This document shows positions 8,638-16,704 of a stretch of DNA of 64,000 nt, piece by piece. The first letter of the stretch is position 1, and each line of letters begins with the position of its first letter. The notes beneath the pieces were generated by a model that ran no database searches, was not told the origin of the DNA, and saw nothing but the letters and a program-made list of their open reading frames with translations. Made by a program: the position numbers and the translations under genes. This DNA is from Cupriavidus pauculus (GTDB lineage Bacteria; Pseudomonadota; Gammaproteobacteria; Burkholderiales; Burkholderiaceae), in NCBI RefSeq assembly GCF_008801835.1, contig NZ_VZOW01000019.1, forward strand, positions 49,829 through 113,828. Direction: 5' to 3'.

Positions 8638-9711
8638 TCATTGCGCGGCCTGCTGGCGATGCGCATCGAGCGCGACCTCGCGCGTGCGGCGCTGGTACGA
8701 CAACGCGTACGCGGCCGAGCGCGCCGCCAGCAGCGGATCGCCGGACGGCGCAATGCCCGCGGGCAGAATGGTCGGATCGAAATTGATGTCGCGGCAGTCG
8801 CCGTCGTCTTGCGCGCTGGCGCGTTCGATCACCAGCGTGCCCGCGTCGATCTGGCGGCGGTCGGCAGGCCAGGCTTGCGTGGCGTCGTCGGTCGGGTCGC
8901 CCGGCGCCGCGAGCGTCAACATCAGGCGCCAGCGCAGCGGGCCCGATGCAAGCTGCTGCGCCAGCGCGGCGGCCAGGAAAGACGGCTGCGCTTTTTGCCC
9001 ATCGCCCACAGGCGTATAGGGCAACTCGGGCTGCATCGACCAGCGCACGGCCTGCCGCTTGCCGGCGGCATCGATCAGGTAGAACGCATTGACGCTGTAG
9101 TAGGTGCCGTTGGCATAGCCCGACGACGGCGGGTGTCCCTTGATCCAGTCCTGAAACGGCCGCGCCTGCGGATTGGCCGCGGCAAATGCCTTCAATTTGG
9201 CGGGATCAGGTTTGCCAGTGGCCGGATCGGGCTGCGCCGCCATCAGTTGCTGATAAAACTGCTCCGGCGTGCGCACTGGAAATAGCGGCACGGAATTCAT
9301 GCCGGTACGCCATTGCTGACCATCCGCCTGCGTAAACTTCAGCGCGAAACTGCGGATCGGCACGCTGCCATCGGGCGCCTGCGGATTGCCGCCCGGAATG
9401 GCGAAACGCCCGGTCACCGGCGTACGCCCGGCCGCAAAGACCGTCGCTTTCGACAACGACGCCGCCGCGCCATTGCTTTCGAAGAAGCCGTCGACGCAAA
9501 CGCCCTTGGCGTGATTGCGCCGATAACCCTCATGCAGCCCGGCGTTGCGCTGGAACTGATCGATGATGGTCTGCGTGGACAGGCGCTGTGGCGTGAGCCA
9601 TCCCGCCGTCCACGCAAAGCCGCCGCCCAGCACGAGCACGACGGCGCCGATCGCGCCGAGCCGGCATGGCACGCAAGGCCGCGCGCCACGGTTGGAAGAT
9701 TGGTCAGTCAA
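8638..9711 (-). CDS. Catalase-family (SrpA-like) membrane-anchored peroxidase
   Basis: A 357-residue mini-catalase homologue, shorter than true catalases, of the catalase-related peroxidase group. One N-terminal helix at about 19-38 anchors it with the enzyme outside the cytoplasm. Catalase landmarks are present: the distal His in HAKGVCVDGFF, the SFALKF strand, the NSVPLFPVRTPEQF segment and, near the C-terminus, the R-x3-Y pattern (RSAAY) expected to hold the proximal heme-ligand Tyr. The only usable start in frame is TTG at 9711, since a stop lies about 26 nt upstream; GGGGG precedes it. The gene is co-transcribed with cytochrome b561. It probably uses peroxide to oxidise organic donors rather than acting as a fast catalase. 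Confidence 0.85.
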   Translation of the reverse strand: MTDQSSNRGARPCVPCRLGAIGAVVLVLGGGFAWTAGWLTPQRLSTQTIIDQFQRNAGLHEGYRRNHAKGVCVDGFFESNGAAASLSKATVFAAGRTPVTGRFAIPGGNPQAPDGSVPIRSFALKFTQADGQQWRTGMNSVPLFPVRTPEQFYQQLMAAQPDPATGKPDPAKLKAFAAANPQARPFQDWIKGHPPSSGYANGTYYSVNAFYLIDAAGKRQAVRWSMQPELPYTPVGDGQKAQPSFLAAALAQQLASGPLRWRLMLTLAAPGDPTDDATQAWPADRRQIDAGTLVIERASAQDDGDCRDINFDPTILPAGIAPSGDPLLAARSAAYALSYQRRTREVALDAHRQQAAQ

Positions 9712-9771
9712 TGCGAACCCCCGATGAGAGAAAACTCACGGGGATAAACACATGAGACTTCGGTTCTATTC

Positions 9772-9804
9772 CGTCGCCGGCGAAAAAAAACCGATCTGGC
9801 GACG
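9772..9804. terminator. Inverted repeat with A/T tract beyond the ydfG stop
   Basis: CGTCGCC (9772-9778) pairs with GGCGACG (9798-9804) across a 19-nt loop that contains eight consecutive A residues, which are U in the leftward transcript. It lies immediately past the ydfG stop. It could be a weak terminator for ydfG, but the U-run is inside the loop rather than after the stem. Confidence 0.25.
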
Positions 9805-9806
9805 CC

Positions 9807-10562
9807 TCAGTGCTTTTCGCGGTGAATCGCCAGCGGGCCAAACGACTGCGTGACCGGCATTACTTCCACGAAGTTGATGTTCACGCGCGCGGGCAGCGTG
9901 GCGGCCCAGAATACCGTCTCGGCGATATCGTCGGGCGTGAGCGCATCGGCGCCTTCATAGACCTTTTCGACGCGCGACTGGTCGCCTTGAAAACGCACCG
10001 ACGAGAATTCCGTGCCACCGACCAGGCCCGGGGCCACATCGGTCACGCGCACGCGCGTGCCTTGCAGGTCGGCGCGCAGGTTCAGCGAGAACTGGCGCAC
10101 AAACGCCTTGGTCGCGCCATACGCGTTACCGCCCGGATAGGCGTAGGCGCCCGCGGTCGAACCGATGTTGATGACGTGGCCGCGATTGCGCGCCACCATG
10201 CCTGGCAGCACGGCGCGCGTCATGTACATCAGGCCCTTGACGTTGGTGTCGACCATCGTGTCCCAGTTGTCCAGGTCGGCGCTCTGCGCCGGCTCCAGCC
10301 CCAGCGCCAGCCCGGCGTTGTTGACCAGCAGGTCGATCTCGGCAAATTCGGGCGGCAGGCCGGCCACGGCGGCGGCCACCGCGGCGCGGTCGCGCACGTC
10401 CAGGACCAGCGGCAAAACCTTGTCGCGCCCAAGCTCGTCGGCCAGGGCCGCCAGACGGTCTTCACGACGGCCGGCCGCAATCACGCGGTGCCCCGCGCCG
10501 GCAAAACGGCGGGCGATGGCGGCGCCGAATCCCGCGGTGGCGCCGGTAACGAAAACGATCAT
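9807..10562 (-). CDS. ydfG: NADP-dependent short-chain dehydrogenase, YdfG-type (3-hydroxy acid dehydrogenase)
   Basis: A cytosolic Rossmann-fold dehydrogenase of 251 residues. It resembles E. coli YdfG along its whole length (recalled family knowledge); YdfG oxidises L-allo-threonine, serine and 3-hydroxy acids and reduces malonic semialdehyde. The nucleotide motif TGATAGFG lies at residues 6-13, NNAG at 81-84, and the catalytic set S135, Y148, K152 (YGATK) is intact. The C-terminal LPARVNINFVEVMPVTQS segment is typical of YdfG. The frame is open further upstream, but the ATG at 10562 is preceded by GGAGAAG and begins with the conserved MIVFVTG. It is transcribed alone. Confidence 0.92.
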   Translation of the reverse strand: MIVFVTGATAGFGAAIARRFAGAGHRVIAAGRREDRLAALADELGRDKVLPLVLDVRDRAAVAAAVAGLPPEFAEIDLLVNNAGLALGLEPAQSADLDNWDTMVDTNVKGLMYMTRAVLPGMVARNRGHVINIGSTAGAYAYPGGNAYGATKAFVRQFSLNLRADLQGTRVRVTDVAPGLVGGTEFSSVRFQGDQSRVEKVYEGADALTPDDIAETVFWAATLPARVNINFVEVMPVTQSFGPLAIHREKH

Positions 10563-10974
10563 CTTCTTCTCCAACTGGAACAGGTTCGGTACAGGTTCGG
10601 GCACGGATACTACACCGTCGGTCGATGCCGCGCGCGTCGCCCCCACGCCCGACGGCCATGCGCGCCGTTGGCGGCCCGATTCGACAAAAAAAGAAAAAAG
10701 CGAATGACTTTGGTGAAATCAAGTCATTTTTAGAATCATCGCACCCGGTCTACTCTGTCCGGACGGCCAGACCACTGGCTCCGCGCAAACGGTCGCAAGC
10801 ATCGCTCCAGGGCATGGCTCGCATGACAGCGGCCTGTGCGCGCCGCACCGACTTCGGGATCGATGTCGGCAGCGGGCCGGCGCAATACCAGCGACATGCC
10901 GGCGACGTCAGGATCGGGCCGCACTGCCCGCACTGCCATGTGGGCCCACACCAAGAACGAGAACCTCCAGAACC
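10563..10974. other. 412-bp intergenic region between ydfG and the czcE-like gene
   Basis: A non-coding divergent gap. Its distinctive feature is an AT-rich core around 10685-10740 within GC-rich DNA, containing the inverted repeat listed separately. No convincing small gene was found; frames crossing it are low-information readings of GC-rich DNA. Confidence 0.5.
10703..10728. promoter_or_regulatory. Perfect 8-10-8 inverted repeat, operator candidate
   Basis: AATGACTT (10703-10710) and AAGTCATT (10721-10728) are perfect reverse complements around a 10-bp spacer, flanked by an A-run on the left and TTTT on the right. It lies in the divergent control region of ydfG and the czcE-like gene. A dimeric-repressor operator or a rightward-reading intrinsic terminator (stem followed by T-run) are both possible. 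Confidence 0.4.
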
Positions 10975-11307
10975 ATGACTCCGAAGACCCTTCTGCTCCC
11001 CACCCTGCTGCTTGCGCCCGTACTTGCCTGGGCCGGCGCGCCCAGCCACGATGCCGCGTTGTTCGGCAATCCCGCCCCGTCCGCGGTCGTCACGCGCACC
11101 ATCGACGTTACGCCCGACACCCATTACATCCGCGTCGCGTCGGGAGAATCGGTGACGCTCCGCGCGGGCGATCAAAGCCTGGGATGGACGTTTCTGGAAG
11201 CGATCAACGGCACGACTACGCGGCTGGACCTGCTGATGCCCGGCGTGGCGCAGGCCCGCGATGTGTATTTGCATGTCGAGCCCAGCGAGATTTATCGCGC
11301 GGGATGA
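10975..11307 (+). CDS. CzcE-like periplasmic heavy-metal-binding protein
   Basis: A small exported protein of 110 residues. The signal peptide runs to about residue 20 (cleavage near AWA-GAP), followed by a CzcE-type domain with the family's LFGNPAPSAVVTRTIDVTPD start and a beta-rich body. CzcE in Cupriavidus metallidurans is a periplasmic copper-binding protein of the czc cobalt-zinc-cadmium resistance system (established). The gene stands alone here, with no efflux or sensor genes beside it, but faces the cobalt/corrinoid pair cbtBA across a 40-bp convergent gap. The ribosome binding site is weak. Similarity is clear in the N-terminal half; metal specificity cannot be read from the sequence. 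Confidence 0.75.
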   Translation: MTPKTLLLPTLLLAPVLAWAGAPSHDAALFGNPAPSAVVTRTIDVTPDTHYIRVASGESVTLRAGDQSLGWTFLEAINGTTTRLDLLMPGVAQARDVYLHVEPSEIYRAG

Positions 11308-11347
11308 GATAAAAATGACAGGCGCGGCGCGAGCGGGACCGGGCGAA

Positions 11348-12082
11348 TCAGCCCGCGCGCATGCGCCGCGCTTGCAGCAGCGGCTGCGCCAGACTGGCAA
11401 ACACCAGCCCTAGCGCGGCCCACAACACCGCCTGGATGCCGAATGCGGCGACGCGGAAGCGCCACAGCAGCACGGCCGGAAAATGGTCGGGGATCTCGTT
11501 GATCTCGGGCAGCAGCGCGTGGACCAGCGCGGCCAGCACCAGAAACAGCAGTCCCGCGCCGATCGTCGCGCGCCACGCATCGCCGCGCGCGTGCAGGCGC
11601 CGCGCCACCACGACGGCCACCACCATCGCTGCCAGCGACAGGCCGATCATCGTGAAGAACAGCCCGGTGCGCATGCCGATGGTGGACGGATCGCCAACGG
11701 CTGGCGGGTTGGGCGGGTACTTGAGAAACGGCACCAGCACGATGGCGATATAGCCGAGCAGCGCCAGCAGCACCGACGTCGCGCGTGCGCCAAGCGCGCC
11801 GACGCGCCCGTGGACAAAGGCAAACACCAGCGCGAACAGGCCGCCCACAGCAGCGCCGAACACGGCGAGTCCGATAAACAGCCCCGCGCCCGCCTGCACC
11901 TCGCGGCTGACCAGTTCCGGCATTTCATGCGCATGGCTTGCGCCCATCGCGTGCGTCATGTGCGCCTCGTACGCAATGGCGCCTGCCACCTGCGGCTCGC
12001 CGACCACCTTGGCAAAAGCAAACGCCAACAGGCTGGCCACAAAGCCCGCGACCATGCCGCGGACCAACAGACTTCTCACCAT
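11348..12082 (-). CDS. cbtA: CbtA, predicted cobalt transporter subunit
   Basis: A membrane protein of 244 residues with about five to six hydrophobic helices. CbtA is a predicted cobalt uptake component defined by its link to cobalamin riboswitches (comparative genomics; transport not shown here). A His-rich loop with HMTHAMGASHAHE near residues 41-53 sits after the first helix, as expected for metal capture. It begins 12 bp after cbtB ends, in the same direction, with GAAGG ahead of the ATG, so the two are co-expressed under the riboswitch upstream of cbtB. Confidence 0.88.
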   Translation of the reverse strand: MVRSLLVRGMVAGFVASLLAFAFAKVVGEPQVAGAIAYEAHMTHAMGASHAHEMPELVSREVQAGAGLFIGLAVFGAAVGGLFALVFAFVHGRVGALGARATSVLLALLGYIAIVLVPFLKYPPNPPAVGDPSTIGMRTGLFFTMIGLSLAAMVVAVVVARRLHARGDAWRATIGAGLLFLVLAALVHALLPEINEIPDHFPAVLLWRFRVAAFGIQAVLWAALGLVFASLAQPLLQARRMRAG

Positions 12083-12094
12083 GGGAGCGCCTTC

Positions 12095-12307
12095 TCAGTG
12101 GCAGGGAAAACCGAGCAGATGGCGGCCGTCGTGAACGAACTCGTGGACGTACATGGTGTTGAAGATCGCCATCGCGCCCTCTTCCACGCCGACGAAATAG
12201 ATCGCCAGAAGCAGCAGCATGCTGCCGAAGACGGCCCACGGCAACAGTTCACGAACAGGGATCGAGACCGGCTCGATGGCGGGCGAAAGCGTGGCGCTGG
12301 CTTGCAT
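12095..12307 (-). CDS. cbtB: CbtB, predicted cobalt transporter subunit
   Basis: A 70-residue single-helix protein. The helix is at about residues 22-41 (LPWAVFGSMLLLLAIYFVG), followed by the CbtB signature near the C-terminus, YVHEFVHDGRHLLGFPCH, whose histidines are the likely metal ligands. The surrounding frame is longer, but the ATG at 12307 has AAGGAG 6 nt upstream and gives the family length. It is the first gene after the cobalamin riboswitch and precedes cbtA by 12 bp. Confidence 0.9.
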   Translation of the reverse strand: MQASATLSPAIEPVSIPVRELLPWAVFGSMLLLLAIYFVGVEEGAMAIFNTMYVHEFVHDGRHLLGFPCH

Positions 12308-12351
12308 GATGGCTCCTTCAGGATGACGCGTCCTGTCGCGGGTCGATGACA

Positions 12352-12462
12352 TCGTTGCGGAGGTCTGACTTGTCACCGCCGCGGCGTGAAAAGCCGTCAG
12401 GGTGAGATACAGTGGCGCGACCGTGCTGGAATCCAACCAGCTTCCCCGCATCGAAACTGCGT
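12352..12462 (-). ncRNA. Cobalamin (B12) riboswitch upstream of cbtBA
   Basis: Read leftward, the cbtB leader holds the cobalamin aptamer landmarks in order: GATGCGGGGAAGCTGG, a GGATTCCAGC stem partner, the B12-box core CGCGCCACTGT (12410-12420), a variable arm, and AAGTCAGACCTCC closing the fold (12360-12372). The ribosome binding site of cbtB is about 45 nt downstream. A TAGAAT -10-like box lies just upstream at 12465-12470. When adenosyl- or other cobalamins bind, such elements switch the downstream gene off (established for the class). The ends given are approximate. Confidence 0.85.
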
Positions 12463-12491
12463 GCATTCTAGTCCACTGGCCCTCACCGCGC

Positions 12492-13130
12492 ATGAAAACC
12501 CGCCTGACCCTGCTCTGCGTCCCCGCCACCGCCGCACTGCGCGCCGGCCGCTTCCCCAATCATGAGCCGCTCGATCCCGCGCAAGGCGCCGCGGCGGCAA
12601 GCGTCGCCGCGGCGCTTGGCGCGGCAATCGGACACGTCGATCGCGTGCTGCGCAGCCCGATGCCCTGCGCGCGCGATACGGCGCGCGCGCTACATCTTGC
12701 GGCAAACATCGACGATGCGCTGTGCGAGATCGATTACGCGCGCTGGGCCGGGCTGGCGCTCAAGGACGTCGCGGCGTCGGAGGCGGACGCGCTGGCGCGC
12801 TGGCTCGTCGATCCGCATATGGATGCGCATGGCGGCGAGTCGATATGCCACGCCATCGCGCGCGTCGGGCGCTGGGCCGATCGGGTCAGCGCCGGGATCG
12901 ACACCGCCGGCACGGGCGACACTGTGGGCGATGCGGCCGGCACTGCCGGTCACACCCTCGTCATCACGCACGCCAGCGTGATCAAGGCCGCGCTGATCCA
13001 CGCGCTGAAGGCCCCGCCCACCGCCTATTGGCAACTGGATATCGCGCCGCTGTCGATCACCACGCTGTCGGCCTATCGCGATAGCTGGCGCGTGACGTCG
13101 ATGAGCGTGCCGCTCGCGCACGGCGGCTGA
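12492..13130 (+). CDS. Histidine-phosphatase-superfamily protein, apparently lacking the catalytic His
   Basis: A 212-residue protein that aligns with the phosphoglycerate-mutase-like histidine phosphatases found next to cbtBA in related bacteria (from memory). The first strand ends in LTLLCVPATAALRAGRFP. The RHG-type motif should put the phospho-accepting His at about residue 10, but the codon there is GTC (Val) followed by CCC (Pro). The second core His, H160 in VITHASVIK, is kept, as is RSPMPCARDTARAL. It is transcribed divergently from the riboswitch-cbtBA unit and may belong to corrinoid metabolism by context. An in-frame ATG at 12402 would run through the riboswitch and is rejected. No good ribosome binding site is seen. 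It may be inactive, a binding protein, or use altered chemistry. Confidence 0.7.
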   Translation: MKTRLTLLCVPATAALRAGRFPNHEPLDPAQGAAAASVAAALGAAIGHVDRVLRSPMPCARDTARALHLAANIDDALCEIDYARWAGLALKDVAASEADALARWLVDPHMDAHGGESICHAIARVGRWADRVSAGIDTAGTGDTVGDAAGTAGHTLVITHASVIKAALIHALKAPPTAYWQLDIAPLSITTLSAYRDSWRVTSMSVPLAHGG

Positions 13131-13138
13131 CCACCGGT

Positions 13139-13152
13139 CCGGCATGCGCCGG
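13139..13152. terminator. Short GC hairpin in convergent gap
   Basis: CCGGC (13139-13143) and GCCGG (13148-13152) with a 4-nt loop lie in the 54-bp gap between the stops of the phosphatase-like gene and the TonB-dependent receptor gene. It is short and lacks a U-tract, so it is only a candidate. Confidence 0.25.
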
Positions 13153-13184
13153 GGCCGCAGTCCTACGGCACGGCGGCTTCGCGC

Positions 13185-15632
13185 TTACCAGCGTGTGCTG
13201 AGCGTGGCGATCACAGTGCGGCCGTTGCCGTAGTAGCACTGGATCGTCGAGTTGCAGCCCGCCACGTATTCGCGGTCGAACAGGTTGGCGGCGTTGATCT
13301 GCAGACGCCAGCGCGAGGCGAAATCGGCGTGCACCGACGCATCGAACAGCACCACCGACGACACGTCGAACGTGTTGGCCGCGTCGCCAGCGGTATTGCC
13401 GATATAGCGCACCCCGCCACCGAATCCCAGTCGCACGTCGTGCAGCGGCGGCAGCGTGTAGTCGGCCCACGCCGACGCCATCGTGCGCGGCACGCCGTAC
13501 GGACGCTTGCCCAGGTCCGCGCCGTTGCTGCGCGTGACCACCGGGTCCTGATAGGTGAAGCTGGCCACCAGGTTCAGGCGCGACATCAGGCTGGTGCGCG
13601 CCTCCAGTTCCACGCCGCGCGAGCGGATCTCGCCGGTCTGGATGGTGTTGGCGGTATTGGCCGGATCGGTGGTGGATACGTTCTGCTGCGTCAGATTGAA
13701 AGCCGACACCGTGAATATCGAGCGGCTGCCCGGCGGCTGGTACTTGACGCCGGCTTCCACCTGCTGCCCCGTGGTGGGCTTGAGCGGATCGCCGGCCAGG
13801 TTGGTGGACAGCGTCGGCAGGAACGACGTCGAATAGCTGACATAGGGCGACAGGCCGATCGGCGCCTCATACAGCAGGCCGGTGCGCCACGTGAACTTCG
13901 ATGGATCCTGATCGGTCGTGACGCCAGTGCGGTTGTTGCGCGTGCTTGAGCGCGTGTAGTCCTGCCGGCCCGCCAGCGACAACACCCAGTGGCCCCAGCG
14001 CAGCTGGTCCTGCAGATACAGGCCCAGTTGCTTCTGTTGCTGGTCGGTGCTGGTGGTGGCGTTGACCGGCAGCGCCGGATTCAGGCCATAGACGGGCGCG
14101 TACAGGTCCAGCGACGGGCCGTTGATGCTCCACACGCGGTTGTGGAAATCCTGCCATTGCAGGTCCACGCCCGTGACGATCTTGTGCGACACCGGCCCCG
14201 TCGCGACATCGACCTGCACGTTGTTGTCGACCTGCACGCCATTGAGGTTTGGCTGCGCCTGGTACGCGGTGCGGTTCAGCGTGCGCTGGTCGGCCGCCAG
14301 CGACCTGCCGAACAGCGACTTGTAGTCGAGATCAAGGTGCGTGTATCGCACGTTCTGGCGGAACACGACCTGATCCGTGAAGCGATGCTCCAGCCGATAG
14401 CCGACGGCCGCCTGCGTCTTGCGGTACTTGTCGAACGATGGATCGCCGGTCAGCAGGCTGGGCGGAATCTTGCCGAAGCGCGACGGGGTCACCATGCCAA
14501 GCGCCGGCCCGTAGCTGGCCGACGATCCCATGTCGTCGTACAGGTAGGTGGCCGACAGCGTCAGGCTGGTGGTGCCGTTGGGGCGCCATGTCAGCGACGG
14601 GTTGATGTTGACGCGGTTGTCGGTGACGTTGTAGGTCTGCGTGTCGCTGAGGCGGCCAAGGCCGTTGACGCGATACAGCAGCGTGCCATCGTCGTTGAGC
14701 GGGCCGGTGAAATCGAACCGTGCCTGGCGCCGGTTATGCGACCCGTAGTCCAGCGCCAGCTCGCGATACGGCTCGGCCTGCGGGTCCTTGCTGATCAGGT
14801 TGACGAAGCCGCCGAGATTGCCCGCGCCGTACAGCACGGAGCTCGGGCCGCGCAGCACTTCCACGCGCTCGACCGAGGACGGATCGACACGAAACGCCGC
14901 GTAGCTGCCGGCGCGATTGGCGATCTGCGGCACGCGCAGGCCGTCCCAGTAGACGTCGGCGTTGAAGCCGCGGATATAGAACCAGTCGGCGCGCGGGTCG
15001 GCACCATACGGATCGGCGTTGACACCGGCCGTGTACTTGAGCGCGTCGCTGACGCTCTGCACGGCCTGGTCCGACATCTGGTCGCGCGTGATCACGGACA
15101 CCGATTGCGAGGTGGCCATTAGGCTGGTATCGGATTTGTTGGCGGTGGCCGATTCGCGCGCCACATAGCCAACCACGGCGCTACGGCCGCTCTCGGCGCC
15201 GGCCGCGGTAACCGTGACGGCGGGAAGCCGGTGGTTATCGGCCTCGGCTGCGCCGCGGTTGCCGCCGCCCGGCGTCAGCATCAAGCTGCCATCGCGGCGT
15301 TCCACCAGACTCAGGCCGGTGCCAGCCAGCAGCTTTTCAAGCGCTTCACGGGGCGTGTACCGACCCGACACGCCGGGGCTGGCGAGCCCTTCGGTCAGCG
15401 CCGGATCGAAAGACAACGCGATCCCGCTGCGCGCGGCAACGCTCGACAACGTACGGCCCAGCGGTCCGGGTGCGACGTCGAACGCCTGCCGCGCGGACGC
15501 GTCGGCCTGCACGGCCGAGTCGGCCCGCGCCAGCGGCGGCAGCGTGGCGGCAGCCAGGGACATCGCCAGCACGGCCAGCCTGACGGCGCGATGGGTGGGT
15601 TGCTCGGAAAAACGGGAGCGGATGACGGCCAT
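13185..15632 (-). CDS. TonB-dependent siderophore receptor with N-terminal signalling (STN) domain
   Basis: Outer-membrane receptor of 815 residues for a ferric siderophore. The signal peptide ends near residue 38 (LARA-DSA). An STN signalling domain covers about 50-120, a TonB-box-like PAVTVTA lies near 136, and the plug covers about 165-275, with VERVEVLRGPSSVLYGAGNL. A 22-strand barrel follows, ending in the required aromatic residue (STRW). A Cys pair near the C-terminus (AGCNSTIQCYYGNGR) is common in ferrioxamine and pyoverdine-type receptors. The STN domain fits the adjacent fecR and fecI: the receptor signals to FecR, which frees the sigma factor. The ATG at 15632 is chosen over longer readings because it starts the signal peptide. 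The siderophore is unknown. Confidence 0.9.
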   Translation of the reverse strand: MAVIRSRFSEQPTHRAVRLAVLAMSLAAATLPPLARADSAVQADASARQAFDVAPGPLGRTLSSVAARSGIALSFDPALTEGLASPGVSGRYTPREALEKLLAGTGLSLVERRDGSLMLTPGGGNRGAAEADNHRLPAVTVTAAGAESGRSAVVGYVARESATANKSDTSLMATSQSVSVITRDQMSDQAVQSVSDALKYTAGVNADPYGADPRADWFYIRGFNADVYWDGLRVPQIANRAGSYAAFRVDPSSVERVEVLRGPSSVLYGAGNLGGFVNLISKDPQAEPYRELALDYGSHNRRQARFDFTGPLNDDGTLLYRVNGLGRLSDTQTYNVTDNRVNINPSLTWRPNGTTSLTLSATYLYDDMGSSASYGPALGMVTPSRFGKIPPSLLTGDPSFDKYRKTQAAVGYRLEHRFTDQVVFRQNVRYTHLDLDYKSLFGRSLAADQRTLNRTAYQAQPNLNGVQVDNNVQVDVATGPVSHKIVTGVDLQWQDFHNRVWSINGPSLDLYAPVYGLNPALPVNATTSTDQQQKQLGLYLQDQLRWGHWVLSLAGRQDYTRSSTRNNRTGVTTDQDPSKFTWRTGLLYEAPIGLSPYVSYSTSFLPTLSTNLAGDPLKPTTGQQVEAGVKYQPPGSRSIFTVSAFNLTQQNVSTTDPANTANTIQTGEIRSRGVELEARTSLMSRLNLVASFTYQDPVVTRSNGADLGKRPYGVPRTMASAWADYTLPPLHDVRLGFGGGVRYIGNTAGDAANTFDVSSVVLFDASVHADFASRWRLQINAANLFDREYVAGCNSTIQCYYGNGRTVIATLSTRW

Positions 15633-15729
15633 GAAAATCGGTCCTCTTCGGTGGATGGCAAGGTGGTTCTCTTCCCTTGCCAGCCGAACGCGCGAAAAGT
15701 ACCAGCTCGAACGAAAAATTTTGCCGGTC

Positions 15730-16704
15730 TCAGACGCCGGGCCCGCGCGGCACCAGCGTGACCCACAGCGCGGTGCGCAGCACCACGTCAACGGGATACG
15801 TGGCCATCAGCATCGACAGCGTGCGGTCGCTGTCGGCCACCGGCAGCGCGCCGGAAATCGGCAGCGCCGCGATGGCCGGATCGCACCGAACGATGCCGCT
15901 GCGATAGCGCGCCAGTTGCGCGGCCACCTGCGCCAGCGGCATGCGGTCGGCCACCAGCATGCCTTGCGTCCATGCCGCCACGCTGTCGTCGGCCACCGCT
16001 GGCGGCGCAACCTCCGCCGCTGACATGACCGACTGCTCGCCGGCGCGCAGCACGCGCGCTTCGGCGCCGGGCCGACGCGGCCGCGCACGCACTGCGCCCT
16101 CGAAGACCGCCACGCGCGTCGCGTCGTCCTCGATTGCCACGTCGAAGCGCGTGCCCAGCGGTTGCAGCTGGCCCTGCGCGGTTTCGACCAGAAACGGCCG
16201 GGCCACGGCGGCCGGATCGTGCGCCGTTTCCACCAGGATTTCTCCGGCCCGCAGCGTGATGCGCCGCTGCTGCGCGTCGAACTCCACATCGAAGGCACTC
16301 ATCGGGCCGAGCGTGATGCGCGTGCCGTCGGCCAGCCGCACCTCGCGCCGCTCGCCGCGTCCGGTGCCGTGCGTGGCCACCCATTGCTCCCAGGGTGCCA
16401 GCCGCGCTACCGCCCACGCCGCCGGCGCCACGGCCAGCCAGCCGGCCAGCCGCGCGAGCGCCTTGCGTCGCGCCGGGCTGGCGGGACGATCGAGCGCCCG
16501 CATGGCGATCTCCGGCGGCAGGCCGCCCATCATCGCCATCAGGCGCTCGGCTCGCGCCCACGCCTGCGCGTGAACCGGGCTTTGCGCCTGCCAGCACGCG
16601 CACGCCAGACGCTCGTCGGCGCTGGCATCGGTGGCGTGCAGGCGCATCAGCCATTGCGCCGCTTCGTCGAGAATGCGCGCGTCGATGGAGGCGTCGTGCG
16701 TCAT
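15730..16704 (-). CDS. fecR: FecR-type anti-sigma / sigma regulator
   Basis: A membrane-bound regulator of 324 residues. It has an N-terminal cytoplasmic DUF4880-like helix bundle (residues 10-80, with DEAAQWLMRLHATDAS), a hydrophobic segment at about 88-103, and a periplasmic FecR domain (110-210) with LADGTRITLGPMSAFDVEF and TRFDVAIEDDATRVAVFEGAV. It relays the signal from the receptor STN domain to the sigma factor. The ATG at 16704 overlaps the fecI stop as ATGA, which decides the start against an alternative ATG 18 nt upstream and implies translational coupling. The receptor gene follows after 97 bp. Confidence 0.9.
   Translation of the reverse strand: MTHDASIDARILDEAAQWLMRLHATDASADERLACACWQAQSPVHAQAWARAERLMAMMGGLPPEIAMRALDRPASPARRKALARLAGWLAVAPAAWAVARLAPWEQWVATHGTGRGERREVRLADGTRITLGPMSAFDVEFDAQQRRITLRAGEILVETAHDPAAVARPFLVETAQGQLQPLGTRFDVAIEDDATRVAVFEGAVRARPRRPGAEARVLRAGEQSVMSAAEVAPPAVADDSVAAWTQGMLVADRMPLAQVAAQLARYRSGIVRCDPAIAALPISGALPVADSDRTLSMLMATYPVDVVLRTALWVTLVPRGPGV

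Noticed and set aside
12402..12491. N-terminal extension of the phosphatase-like protein from an ATG at 12402
   Set aside because: It would translate through the opposite-strand riboswitch region and gives residues unlike any family member; the ATG at 12492 gives the expected first strand.
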